A DNA stretch of 64,000 bases from Janibacter limosus. Lineage in GTDB: Bacteria > Actinomycetota > Actinomycetes > Actinomycetales > Dermatophilaceae. The position numbers were made by a program, and so were the translations under genes. The stretch spans positions 2,108,001 through 2,172,000 of the forward strand of contig NZ_CP036164.1 of NCBI RefSeq assembly GCF_004295485.1, written 5' to 3'. Shown here piece by piece: positions 54,927 through 63,263 of this stretch (the stretch's first letter is position 1; every line of letters begins with the position of its first letter). Under the pieces are notes generated by a model, which had not been told where the DNA came from, ran no database searches, and was given only the letters and a program-made list of their open reading frames with translations.

Positions 54927-57518
54927 CTATCCACCCAGATCCAGTCGATCTCGGACGTATCCGGGGGCGTGACCTCGAGTGTCGCGCCACTGCTCGGCCG
55001 TGACAGCGTTGACGCCCAAGAGCCGGACAAGCACTGGGACCGGGACTTCCGCGGCGAGGTCGGAGAGAGTGGTGTTGCGAGCACGACGCGGGCTGATCCC
55101 GCGCCGACGCATCATCCGCGACAAGGATGTGGGGTCCAAGTGCGCGCCAACTCGGTCTCCGGGGAACAACCACGTCTCCAGCGATGCGAACGCACCGGCG
55201 TGGGCGCCGTCTCGATGGCCCTCCGGTAGGCCACGGACCAGGTCCGCGACTCCAGGGGGGAGGTCGATCGGCGCCCGCCCCAGTGACAACCGGATGAGTC
55301 TCCCCTCGTGGTGTACCTGGTCGTGAGTCAGGGTCACGATCTGTGCAGGTGACAAGCCGTAGAGCAGGATCAGGCAGGCGGCCGCTCGTTCTCGCGGTGG
55401 CCATCCCTTGTCGGTCAAAGCACGTCGAAGGAGGTGCTCGCGTTCGCCCGGGGTGAACCGGGCCCGCGGTGCCCGATAGCGATCGCTGGGGACGCTGATG
55501 TTGTCCGGTAGGTGTCGGTGTCGCCGGGCCCAACGCAGGAAGCGCAGCAGTTCGCGGCGCTGGGCGGGGAAGTCGACGAAGTAGCGATCCAGCAGGAACT
55601 GGGTGCAATCATCCAGGGCGCTGTCCATCCGGCGCAGCCAGGCGAGGAAGTCGGCCACGGCGCCGACCTGATGCATTGCGGAGTTCCGCCGGCCGTGGCT
55701 CAGGCCCGCGGTCTCGGCATTCCGTCGTGCTCTGGCCAGAACATGCCAGCGGGCATACTGCTCCAGAACTCGCCGATCCTCTCGGTGGGCGCCGGCGCGC
55801 TTGCGCTTGATCCCTGACTCCAGCCGCGCGATCCGGTTATCCCTGGCAGGGATGGCCCCGGTGGTGACCAACAGTGACCGCAGATGCTCGATCGCTCCCG
55901 CGGCGCCTCCTCGGGCGCCCGCCGCCTCATCCAGCACGTCATGGCTCGGGGGGATCCCGCTCTCGGCGAATCGTCGCACGATCCGGGCGGCCTCGCTGTG
56001 GCGTAGCCACCGCAGTTGCGTCTTGGGGTGCGGGGCCCCCACCAGCATCTCGATGAGTGGCTCCCACCCCGTCGCTGTTGCGGGCGTGGGCCCCGCCACG
56101 AGATCGGCCATTGCCGATCGCAACAGGCAGCGCTGACACACGAGGGTCTCCCCGTCCTCGTGGTAGCACCAGTCGATCCTCGAGCACCTGGAGCACTGGG
56201 CCCACGGGCCCCGGTAACAGCGCACGCAGATGCTCAAGCCCCGGCGTGACCTGATGGATTCAAGTCGCCCACACATGTCACACCGGCTCGTCGGTTGCTC
56301 GTAACAGTTGGGGCACAGCGGAATCCTCGTCCGCGGGTCGGTCCGTGCAACCGGTGCCTCCCGGCCACAGCGGCCACACTCGCGCCACGTGCTTCGATCC
56401 CGGCGACGACACCGGGCACACCGGGGGCCACCGGCACTCCCCTGCCGGTCAGCGACTCGCTTCCATCGACCGCACACGCTGCACGCCTCCAGCGGCTTGG
56501 CCTTATGGTGGCACCGGGCGCACAGGGCACGTCCCTCCCGTCGAGCAGCCACCCGCCTCTCCTCGCCACAGACAGCGCACGCCGCGACAACGGTGTGACT
56601 AAAGCACCGCGCGCACACCCGACGCCGTCCCTCCTGGGGGTGGAGCAGACGAACCATCCGTCCGCAGTGGTGGCAGGCCCAACGGCGTACCGATTCCAGC
56701 CCGGCGGCGGACAGGGCGTCGATGAAGTCACCCACCACGAGCGGCCCGAAGGGCTCGCCGTTCACCAGAGCCTCAGGGTGGACGGAGAGGTGGTTGGCCA
56801 ACTGTGCCCGACGCAAAGGTGATGACGCTACGTCCTCCAGGGCCTCCTTCGTGTCCGCGGCACTCCACGGGGTAGCAGCTAGGTCAGCGGCCTTGGCCAC
56901 CACCTCCGCGATGACCTGGACCTGGCGCCTTTGACGCTGCACGCTGTCCGTGCCCCAGGACGGGCTTTGTCGACGGCGGCAGGGACGACACAGGGGCTCC
57001 TCCCCGTTGCGCGCCATCACGGCCCGGACCTGCCCGCACCCGGCGCACGGTGCCCAGCCTCGAGGGTCAGCATCGGTACAGGTCTTGCACCACGGCTGGC
57101 CATCGACCCGTGTGCGGACAGCCCGCAGCTGCCCGCAGCCGACACATTCGGCGCGGGCAGCCCTGCGGTAGCACCTCTCGCACTGGCGCCCCTTCGGATG
57201 CGGGTTACGCAACGGGACGTCATCACGGCCGCAGGCCGGGCAGCTCAGATGGGCCACCCCAGCGACACCGCCGCGATCGAGCGCCGCGACGAAGTCGAAG
57301 CCCAGTCGCGACGTCGACGCATCCGGCGCCGTCAGCAGCCCTGGGTTGGCTCCCACCTGACTGATCAGGCTCTTCAGCGTTCTCGGTGGCGTGGCGACCA
57401 CGTCGACCACCGCCGCGATCGTCGCAGTGGTGACTTCTGGGTCAACGGCCCTAACCAGGCTCACCAGTCGGTCAACGTCGGCTGCGCGCAGGGCATCAGC
57501 CTCGCGTGTGGGGACCAC
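54927..57518 (-). CDS. 863-aa zinc-ribbon protein with degenerate tyrosine-recombinase domain
   Basis: Residues 93 to about 462 hold nine paired CxxC...CxxC zinc ribbons (for example CPACGRD...CERC, CAGCGQV...CRPC, CDMCGRL...CVRC). About 600-863 resembles the SAM-like and catalytic domains of tyrosine recombinases (RELLRFLRWARR, ACLILLYGLSPAQIVTLTHDQV, LLGVNAVTAEQW), but the catalytic Arg (GLR to GLS), the HxxR box, the late His (LLGH to LLGV) and the Tyr (Trp here) are all replaced. It should bind DNA without cleaving. Starts GTG, 6 bp after the HTH gene. Probably an accessory of the intact recombinase. Confidence 0.75.
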   Translation of the reverse strand: MVPTREADALRAADVDRLVSLVRAVDPEVTTATIAAVVDVVATPPRTLKSLISQVGANPGLLTAPDASTSRLGFDFVAALDRGGVAGVAHLSCPACGRDDVPLRNPHPKGRQCERCYRRAARAECVGCGQLRAVRTRVDGQPWCKTCTDADPRGWAPCAGCGQVRAVMARNGEEPLCRPCRRRQSPSWGTDSVQRQRRQVQVIAEVVAKAADLAATPWSAADTKEALEDVASSPLRRAQLANHLSVHPEALVNGEPFGPLVVGDFIDALSAAGLESVRRWACHHCGRMVRLLHPQEGRRRVCARCFSHTVVAACAVCGEERRVAARREGRALCARCHHKAKPLEACSVCGRWKRVADRQGSAGGPRCARCRRRDRSTWRECGRCGREAPVARTDPRTRIPLCPNCYEQPTSRCDMCGRLESIRSRRGLSICVRCYRGPWAQCSRCSRIDWCYHEDGETLVCQRCLLRSAMADLVAGPTPATATGWEPLIEMLVGAPHPKTQLRWLRHSEAARIVRRFAESGIPPSHDVLDEAAGARGGAAGAIEHLRSLLVTTGAIPARDNRIARLESGIKRKRAGAHREDRRVLEQYARWHVLARARRNAETAGLSHGRRNSAMHQVGAVADFLAWLRRMDSALDDCTQFLLDRYFVDFPAQRRELLRFLRWARRHRHLPDNISVPSDRYRAPRARFTPGEREHLLRRALTDKGWPPRERAAACLILLYGLSPAQIVTLTHDQVHHEGRLIRLSLGRAPIDLPPGVADLVRGLPEGHRDGAHAGAFASLETWLFPGDRVGAHLDPTSLSRMMRRRGISPRRARNTTLSDLAAEVPVPVLVRLLGVNAVTAEQWRDTRGHAPGYVRDRLDLGG

Positions 57519-57524
57519 CGAGTC

Positions 57525-57851
57525 TCACTCTTTGACAATCCGCGCCGGTGTCGGCCGCTTCAGGTCTGCAGGGGATGACTTCGTCTCGCCGGCCGCCCTC
57601 CGAGTACGAGCCTTGGCCGCTACCGCATACGGCTCGAACAGCTCGCTGGGTTCACACGCCAAGGCGTCGCACAAGGCGGCCATGATCGGCAAGCTGAGCC
57701 GCTCCGGGGTGCCCGTGACCAGCCGAAAGGCCTGCGAGGCCGACAGCTCGATCCCACGATCGGCCAACAACGGCAACAAGTCCGTCGTGGCATACAAACC
57801 CCGATCAGCCATGAGCTGCCGCAGGTTCCAGTGATACTTCACGACTCGCAT
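57525..57851 (-). CDS. Cro/CI-type helix-turn-helix protein
   Basis: A protein of 108 residues. The HTH_26-like domain is KYHWNLRQLMADRGLYATTD...ELSASQAFRLVTGTPERLSL then PIMAALCDALACEPSELFEP; a basic tail of about 30 residues follows. It overlaps the recombinase gene by 13 bp and precedes the zinc-ribbon gene, so it is likely the regulator or a directionality factor of the element. Confidence 0.85.
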   Translation of the reverse strand: MRVVKYHWNLRQLMADRGLYATTDLLPLLADRGIELSASQAFRLVTGTPERLSLPIMAALCDALACEPSELFEPYAVAAKARTRRAAGETKSSPADLKRPTPARIVKE

Positions 57852-59017
57852 TCCATGTCCTTCCCCTCGGTTGATTCACCAGCATCGCCGTCCACGATCG
57901 AAGCACTCTCCAGCAGCCCCGGGGCAGATCTGTCCAGCGCGGCCCGCAGCGTCGTGTTCATGAAGTCTGAGCTGACGCCGGCATAGATCGAGGTGGTCGA
58001 TGCCCACGCGTGGCCAGCCTGACGTTGTACGAAGTAGGCGTCCCAGCCGTCTTCGATCAGATGAGTGATGTACGAGTGGCGCAGTCCGTGCAGTCTCAGC
58101 TCTGCGGGCAAGCCTGCTGCCTCCCGATACTGCCTGAACCGGGCCTCCAGGTAACTGGCACTGACCTTGCCGCCACGCTCGGTGGGAAACATCATCGTGC
58201 GCTGCCCGACCTCGTACAACGGTCGGACTCGTGTCACGTACTCCTCCAGGACCTCCACGATCCACGGCATCACGGTCAGAACCGTCCGCCGCCGTGGCGG
58301 TGACCCTTTCGCCGCCTTCCCATACCGCACCAGGCACGACCCCCACGCACCGAACTCGGGCGAGGCGGCGTTGGTGTAGAAATCGGAAAGCGCCAACCCG
58401 ACCAGCTCAGCCCGCCGCAGACCGTAGGCGTAGCACGTCTTGAGCATCACGGCATCCCGAAAGGCAGCAAGCGAGCCCTTGCGCCCCGAGGCAACGGCAC
58501 GCTCGACCTGCTCATCAGCGAAGTCGAACAAGCGCTGCAACTCCGTGCGAGTGAACGGGCGCACCGCCGGGTTGGCCTCGAACTCGCTAGTGTGGCGCGC
58601 GATATTCCACTCGTGAAAGACCTGCACCGGGTGCTCCCCGAACTGCTCGAAGCAGGCATCGCCCCACCCGTACCGCGGATCAACCAAGTAGTCACAGAAC
58701 ATCGCGACCGCACCCTGATACGCCCGAACCGTCGAGAAGGCCCGCTTGTGCGAACGCAGAACAGCAGTCCACTCCTCGACATCGCTCGGCTGCCACTGCC
58801 ACGGATAGGTGCCCGCGAATTCAAAGAAGCGATCGACCGCCTTCAGACGACTATCGATCGTCGTACGGCTGAGCATCCGCGACTGCTGCTGAATCTCCCA
58901 GCCTCTGCGCATCGCCGTCCAGACCGCGTCTTGAGGATCGAGGTGAACCACCTCATCCCGCAGCAAGTCCCACGCAGACCCAGGATTCCTCTCCCGCTCA
59001 CCCACGCATTCACCCAT
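57839..59017 (-). CDS. tyrosine recombinase/integrase, catalytically intact
   Basis: A protein of 392 residues. An N-terminal SAM-like DNA-binding domain (about 45-145) precedes a catalytic domain with all expected residues: Arg201 (YGLRRAEL), Lys234 or 237 (RYGKAAKGS), His310-x-x-Arg313 (LHGLRHSY), His336 (AGHAW) and Tyr345 (SIYAG). It is the first gene of the trio and the likely enzyme for movement of the element. No tRNA attachment site adjoins it. Confidence 0.93.
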   Translation of the reverse strand: MGECVGERERNPGSAWDLLRDEVVHLDPQDAVWTAMRRGWEIQQQSRMLSRTTIDSRLKAVDRFFEFAGTYPWQWQPSDVEEWTAVLRSHKRAFSTVRAYQGAVAMFCDYLVDPRYGWGDACFEQFGEHPVQVFHEWNIARHTSEFEANPAVRPFTRTELQRLFDFADEQVERAVASGRKGSLAAFRDAVMLKTCYAYGLRRAELVGLALSDFYTNAASPEFGAWGSCLVRYGKAAKGSPPRRRTVLTVMPWIVEVLEEYVTRVRPLYEVGQRTMMFPTERGGKVSASYLEARFRQYREAAGLPAELRLHGLRHSYITHLIEDGWDAYFVQRQAGHAWASTTSIYAGVSSDFMNTTLRAALDRSAPGLLESASIVDGDAGESTEGKDMECES

Positions 59018-59030
59018 CTCAAGACCGAGT

Positions 59031-59197
59031 CATCCGATGCATGATCATTGCATCAGATGCAATCCGGCCGCAAGGACCCCCGGATCGCCGGGCCCAGAGT
59101 CTTCCCAGAGGCGATGGCGCGCGTGCGAGCGACGAAGCCCGCAGAACTGAGAATCCCGCCCCTGCAGGGTTCGTCAGATGCACGAATCGTGCATCTG
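59031..59197. promoter_or_regulatory. GATGCA palindromes upstream of the recombinase
   Basis: TTGCATCAGATGCAA (59048-59062) with a neighbouring GATGCATGATCAT (59036-59048), and a perfect 23-bp palindrome with CAGATGCACGA arms (59175-59197), all built on GATGCA. They frame the promoter side of the trio and the right end of the element, so they are candidate operators for the HTH protein or recombinase core/arm sites. Confidence 0.6.
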
Positions 59198-59211
59198 TTT
59201 CTATAATTGGC

Positions 59212-60156
59212 CTAATTGACCGACACGTGCACGTGGTCGTAGTGGTTCTGCGTCGCGCTGCCGCGGTCCGACATCATCTTGGAGCTGCCGTTGGGGAACC
59301 AGATGCGCTGCTGCCAGATGATGTACTTGATGTTGAGGCTGCCGGCATTCTGCTGCAGCCAGGCGTTGACCTGGTCACCGCGCGAGGGTGTGAGCATGAT
59401 GTCGACGGCGTTGCCGCTGCCGTGGTCGCCCGGGTCGCCGGCGCGGAAGCCACCGATGTTGGTCAGGTCGGGGAACTGCGTGCGCACGGCCGAGTAGACC
59501 CCCTGGGCGTTGGCGCCCAGGCCCAGGGCAGCGCCCTGCGAGGCGTAGTTGCTGGTGTTGACCGAGCCGCTCGGCGCCTGCGTCGGCTCCGGGTCGCTGC
59601 TGTCAGTGCTCTCGGGCTGGGCGCTCTGACGCTGCGAGCTGCGCGAGGTCTGGTCGGGCGCCTGGCTCTCGCTCGCCTGCGGGGCCGCGGTCGTGTCCGG
59701 CTTGTCCACCGTCTTGTCCACCGGCTGCTCCACCGGCTCGGGCTTCGGCGTGGGCTTCGGCTTGGGCTTGGGCTTGGGCTTCACGACCGGGTCGACGGCC
59801 AGGGCCCCGGCCGTGTCGTGCACGTCCTTCGCCTTGGTCCCCGACGGAGCGGTGACGGCCACGGCCGCACGGGACGCCGAGCGCGAAGCGGGGTCACTGG
59901 CACGCTCGCCGAGGAGCTCGGTGACCGTGGCGCTGTCAGCGCTGATCGAGGCGAGGTCCGTCGAGGCCGAGGTGTCGGCGGCCGAGCTCGGTGCGATGAC
60001 GAAGGCACCTGACCCCAGGACGATGCCGACACCGGCGACCGTCTTGGCCGCCGCACGGGCGCCGTTGGCGCTGACCGAGGACGGCAGACCGCCCAGACGG
60101 GCGAAGGGGCGGCGACGGCTGCCGCCGTGGCGGCTGACGTAACGGGACGTGCTCAC
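59212..60156 (-). CDS. secreted peptidase-like protein with Lys-Pro-rich stalk
   Basis: A protein of 314 residues. The N-terminus is basic and followed by a hydrophobic export segment (about 36-56). A low-complexity stalk with (KP)n and Gln/Ser/Glu-rich sequence spans about 125-210. The C-terminal 100 residues (FPDLTNIGGFRAGDPGDHGS, GNAVDIM, NHYDHVHVSVN) resemble the ARB_07466-like C-terminal domain that shares the His/Asp metal pattern of M15 peptidases, suggesting cell-wall work. GTG at 60156 has GAGG upstream; the open frame extends 18 codons further. Confidence 0.75.
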   Translation of the reverse strand: MSTSRYVSRHGGSRRRPFARLGGLPSSVSANGARAAAKTVAGVGIVLGSGAFVIAPSSAADTSASTDLASISADSATVTELLGERASDPASRSASRAAVAVTAPSGTKAKDVHDTAGALAVDPVVKPKPKPKPKPTPKPEPVEQPVDKTVDKPDTTAAPQASESQAPDQTSRSSQRQSAQPESTDSSDPEPTQAPSGSVNTSNYASQGAALGLGANAQGVYSAVRTQFPDLTNIGGFRAGDPGDHGSGNAVDIMLTPSRGDQVNAWLQQNAGSLNIKYIIWQQRIWFPNGSSKMMSDRGSATQNHYDHVHVSVN

Positions 60157-60302
60157 GCGAGACCTCAAAGCGTTGAAAACAGGGACTGGCCTCACGGCCA
60201 CGCACACCATAGCGAGTTCTTCATACCAAAGTCACGTTTTGGTAAAGGCGATGTGGGGAGACCTCGCACACGTGGCCCGTGGCCGCACGGCCCGGGGCAC
60301 GC

Positions 60303-60344
60303 CGAAGGGGAGGTCGGCACCCGTGGGCGCCGACCTCCCCTTCG
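60303..60344 (-). terminator. terminator hairpin after etfA
   Basis: Perfect 16-bp arms CGAAGGGGAGGTCGGC / GCCGACCTCCCCTTCG around a 10-nt loop, 17 bp beyond the etfA stop. No T-run. The ends again carry the CGAAGGGG word. Confidence 0.7.
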
Positions 60345-60361
60345 TCAGGAAGGACCGAGGG

Positions 60362-61303
60362 TCACTTGCCCTTGACGGCGTCCGTGGCCTGCGGCAGGAC
60401 GGTGAAGAGGTCACCGACGACTCCGAAGTCGACGAGCTCGAAGATCGGGGCCTCCTCGTCCTTGTTGATCGCGACGATCGTCTTGGACGTCTGCATGCCG
60501 GCGCGGTGCTGGATCGCACCGGAGATGCCCGCGGCGACGTACAGCTGCGGGGAGACCTGCTTGCCGGTCTGGCCGACCTGCGAGCTGTGCGGGTACCAGC
60601 CGGCGTCCACCGCAGCGCGCGAGGCGCCGACAGCGGCACCGAGCGTGTCCGCGAAGGCCTCGACCGGGCTGAAGTCACCGCCGGTGCCACGGCCACCGGA
60701 GACGACGATGGCCGCCTCGGTGAGCTCGGGACGACCGGACGCCTTCTTCGGCTCGGACGCGGTGATCTTGGCCGCCTTGGCACCGTCGGTGAAGCTCACG
60801 GAGAGCTCCTCGAAGGCACCTGCGCCGTTGGCCTGCTCCGGCGCAGCGGAGTTGGGCTTGACGCAGATGATCGGCGTGCCCTTGGTGACCTTCGCCTGGA
60901 CGCTGTAGCTGCCGGCGAAGACCGACTGGGTGGTGACCGGACCGGCCTGGACGTCGACGACGTCGGTCAGCAGACCCGACTCCGTCTTGACGGCCAGACG
61001 CGCACCGATCTCCTTGCCGGCAGCGTTGCTCGGGATGAGCACCGCGGCGGGCTGCTTCTCCGCGACCAGCTGCGCGAGGACCTCGGCCTGGGGGGCGACG
61101 AGGTGCTCGAGGGCGGCCGGGTCGGAGACCGCGTAGATCTTGTCGGCGCCGTAGCGCGCGAGCAGGTCCTTGGCGGTCTCGGCACCGGGGCCGATGAAGA
61201 CGGCGGACGGCTCACCCAGACGACGGGCGATGGTCAGCATCTCCGCTGCGGGCTTCTTCACCTCACCGTTCGCGTGGTCGATGAGGACGAGGACTTCAGC
61301 CAT
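60362..61303 (-). CDS. etfA: electron transfer flavoprotein alpha subunit
   Basis: A protein of 313 residues. The C-terminal FAD domain shows VVSGGRGTGG, SRAAVDAGWYPHSSQVGQTGK and ISGAIQHRAGMQTSKTIVAINKD. It forms the FAD-containing heterodimer with EtfB that passes electrons from acyl-CoA dehydrogenases to the quinone pool. 31 bp downstream of etfB. Confidence 0.96.
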   Translation of the reverse strand: MAEVLVLIDHANGEVKKPAAEMLTIARRLGEPSAVFIGPGAETAKDLLARYGADKIYAVSDPAALEHLVAPQAEVLAQLVAEKQPAAVLIPSNAAGKEIGARLAVKTESGLLTDVVDVQAGPVTTQSVFAGSYSVQAKVTKGTPIICVKPNSAAPEQANGAGAFEELSVSFTDGAKAAKITASEPKKASGRPELTEAAIVVSGGRGTGGDFSPVEAFADTLGAAVGASRAAVDAGWYPHSSQVGQTGKQVSPQLYVAAGISGAIQHRAGMQTSKTIVAINKDEEAPIFELVDFGVVGDLFTVLPQATDAVKGK

Positions 61304-61334
61304 GTTGTTGCTCCTTGATGTCCGGAGTCGTCGC

Positions 61335-62114
61335 TCAGACGAACTTGTTGGTGGTCAGGAACTCGGCGAGCTTGGTGCCGCCGTCACCCTCATCGGTGAC
61401 GATGGTGCCCTGCTCGCGCGGAGGACGCTTGGTGGTCGACTCGACGGCGGTCGCCGCGTTGGCGAGGCCGACCTGACCGGCGTCGACACCGAGGTCGGCG
61501 AGGGTCCACTCCTCGACCGGCTTCTTCTTGGCGGCCATGATCCCCTTGAAGGAGGGGTAGCGCGGCTCGTTGATCTGGTCGGTGACCGAGATCAGCGCCG
61601 GGAGAGAGGCCTGGACGGTCTCGCTCGCGGTGTCGCCGTCACGGCGCATCGTGGCGACGCCACCGTCGACGGACAGCTCCGACGCGTAGGTGACCTGGGG
61701 CAGGCCGAGGCGCTCGGCAAGCATCGCCGGGACGACACCCATGGTGCCGTCGGTGGATGCCATACCCGTGAGGACGATGTCCGGGGTACCGATCTTCTTG
61801 ATGGCCTCGGCGAGGACGAGCGAGGTCGCGAGGGCGTCGGAGCCGGCAATCGCGTCGTCGCAGATGTGCACGCCCTTGTCGGCACCCATCTGGAGCGACT
61901 TCTTGACGGCCTCGGCGGCGTCGGCGGGGCCGATGGTCAACACAGTGACCTCGCCCTCTCCGGCCTCGACGATCTGGAGGGCCTGCTCGACGGCGTACTC
62001 GTCGAGCTCGGACAACAGACCATCCACACCTTCACGGTCGGTGGTGTTGTCCTCGTTGAATCCGCGGTCGGACTGTGCGTCCGGAACGTACTTCACGCAG
62101 ACGACGATATTCAT
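61335..62114 (-). CDS. etfB: electron transfer flavoprotein beta subunit
   Basis: A protein of 259 residues. Typical start MNIVVCVKYVPDAQSDRGF, TIGPADAAEAVKKSLQMGADK, and the signature VTDQINEPRYPSFKGIMAAKKKPV near the C-terminal half. First gene of the etfBA pair; no ETF:quinone oxidoreductase in the window. Confidence 0.96.
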   Translation of the reverse strand: MNIVVCVKYVPDAQSDRGFNEDNTTDREGVDGLLSELDEYAVEQALQIVEAGEGEVTVLTIGPADAAEAVKKSLQMGADKGVHICDDAIAGSDALATSLVLAEAIKKIGTPDIVLTGMASTDGTMGVVPAMLAERLGLPQVTYASELSVDGGVATMRRDGDTASETVQASLPALISVTDQINEPRYPSFKGIMAAKKKPVEEWTLADLGVDAGQVGLANAATAVESTTKRPPREQGTIVTDEGDGGTKLAEFLTTNKFV

Positions 62115-62277
62115 CGGTGAATCGTCCTCTTCCTGGGTGAGGGGGCTGGGTACCGGGCGATCCTCTCAGCAGGCGCGCGTTGTGGGCGCGGACTGTGGGG
62201 AGGGTCCCAGTCCGCTCACGCTATCCATCGGGATGCTGGACCACCAAGACGGCCCGGGGTGCCCTTCGCCACATGCG

Positions 62278-62607
62278 TCACTCGGCGGCGTTGACGAGGA
62301 CGTGGAAGGAGGGCTCCTCGTAGGGGTGCGCCGCGCGCAGCGCGCCCACCACCACCGCTCGTCGCGACCTGGGGAAGGTGACCTCGACCCGGTCCTCGAC
62401 GACGTGCTCGAGCTCGCCGACGGTCCCGATGGTGGGGTTGGCGGCTCCCACCGGGCGGAACCTCCCTTCGCCTCGCTGCACGAAGGCGCACTCGCGGTAC
62501 TCCCCCACGGCACCGGCCCCAACGGCGAAGAGCGCCTTGAGGATCTCCTCGGTGTGGGTGGCCGGGATGTGCGCCACGAGGACGTCGAGGGCCTCCCGCT
62601 CGCTCAC
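62278..62607 (-). CDS. NIF3/YqfO C-terminal-like domain protein
   Basis: A protein of 109 residues with the CutA/YqfO-like pattern: LVAHIPATHTEEILKALFAV at the start, GEYRECAFVQRGEGRFRPVG and the end AHPYEEPSFHVLVNAAE. This resembles the insert/C-terminal domain of NIF3 family proteins as a stand-alone unit; function unknown. GTG start at 62607, one base before the acyltransferase stop. Confidence 0.75.
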   Translation of the reverse strand: MSEREALDVLVAHIPATHTEEILKALFAVGAGAVGEYRECAFVQRGEGRFRPVGAANPTIGTVGELEHVVEDRVEVTFPRSRRAVVVGALRAAHPYEEPSFHVLVNAAE

Positions 62608-62608
62608 C

Positions 62609-63250
62609 TCACCACCCCGCCGGCAGGTCGAGCTCGCCCTCGGCGACGGCGACGGGCTGGCGGTGCTTGAGCACCCTGGCCGGCACCCCACCGAGGACGA
62701 CGAAGGGGGGATGGCTCCCCCTGACGACGGCGCCGGCACCGACGACCGAGTGCGCGCCGATGTCGGTGCCGCGCGTGATGACGCACTTGGTCGCCACCCA
62801 CACGTCGTCGCCGAAGCGCACGGGCGACTTGACGATGCCCTGGTCCTTGATCGGGACGTCGAGGTCGGTGGTGACGTGGTCGAAGTCGCACACGTAGACG
62901 TCGTCGGCGAAGAGGCAGGCCTCACCGACCTCGATGTCGAGCCAGGTGTTGAAGGTGTTGCGGATCCCGATGATGGTCTTGGCGCCGATCCGCAGCGTGC
63001 CCTCGTGGGCACGCAGCGCGGACCCGCCGCCGATGTGGGTGTAGGCGCCGACGATGAGCCGGCCCGTCCCCGGCGTGACCTGGAACTGCACGCCGGGCCC
63101 GATGAAGCAGGGCCCCTCGAAGACCAGTCCGGGGGTGGTGGCGCGGGCCCGGACCATCCGCAGGTAGCCCAGGACGTGGTGGTGGCTCCAGGCCCGGTTG
63201 GCGATGACCCACCGGGTCCAGTGCCACCACGTGAAGCGGGAGGCGGCCAT
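62609..63250 (-). CDS. left-handed beta-helix acyltransferase
   Basis: A protein of 213 residues with hexapeptide-repeat character (GAYTHIGGGSALRAHEGTLR then IGAKTIIGI, DVWVATKCVITRGTDIGAHS, GVPARVLK), as in WecB/NodL/maltose O-acetyltransferase-like enzymes. A catalytic His is likely in DFDHVTTDL. Substrate unknown, perhaps a cell-envelope sugar. It follows the methyltransferase gene by 13 bp. Confidence 0.82.
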   Translation of the reverse strand: MAASRFTWWHWTRWVIANRAWSHHHVLGYLRMVRARATTPGLVFEGPCFIGPGVQFQVTPGTGRLIVGAYTHIGGGSALRAHEGTLRIGAKTIIGIRNTFNTWLDIEVGEACLFADDVYVCDFDHVTTDLDVPIKDQGIVKSPVRFGDDVWVATKCVITRGTDIGAHSVVGAGAVVRGSHPPFVVLGGVPARVLKHRQPVAVAEGELDLPAGW

Positions 63251-63263
63251 CAGTGCGCGGACC

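Larger units (their letters stand above)
54847..59068. mobile_element. putative recombinase-HTH-zinc ribbon mobile element
   Basis: Three tightly packed minus-strand genes (recombinase, HTH protein, zinc-ribbon/recombinase-like protein) are bounded by an 11-bp inverted repeat GCCGGATTGCA (54847-54857; complement at 59058-59068). Flanking DNA includes gene fragments on the left and a core secreted-protein gene on the right. The termini are tentative: an 11-bp match could be chance, and no target duplication was found. The over-represented CCCCCTTCG word is absent inside. Confidence 0.55.

Noticed and set aside
54676..55608. 310-residue minus-strand frame across the VOC fragment and the 3' end of the zinc-ribbon gene
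   Set aside because: It is a shadow frame with Arg/Pro-rich sequence and no family match; the recombinase-like reading in the other frame is clearly the coding one.
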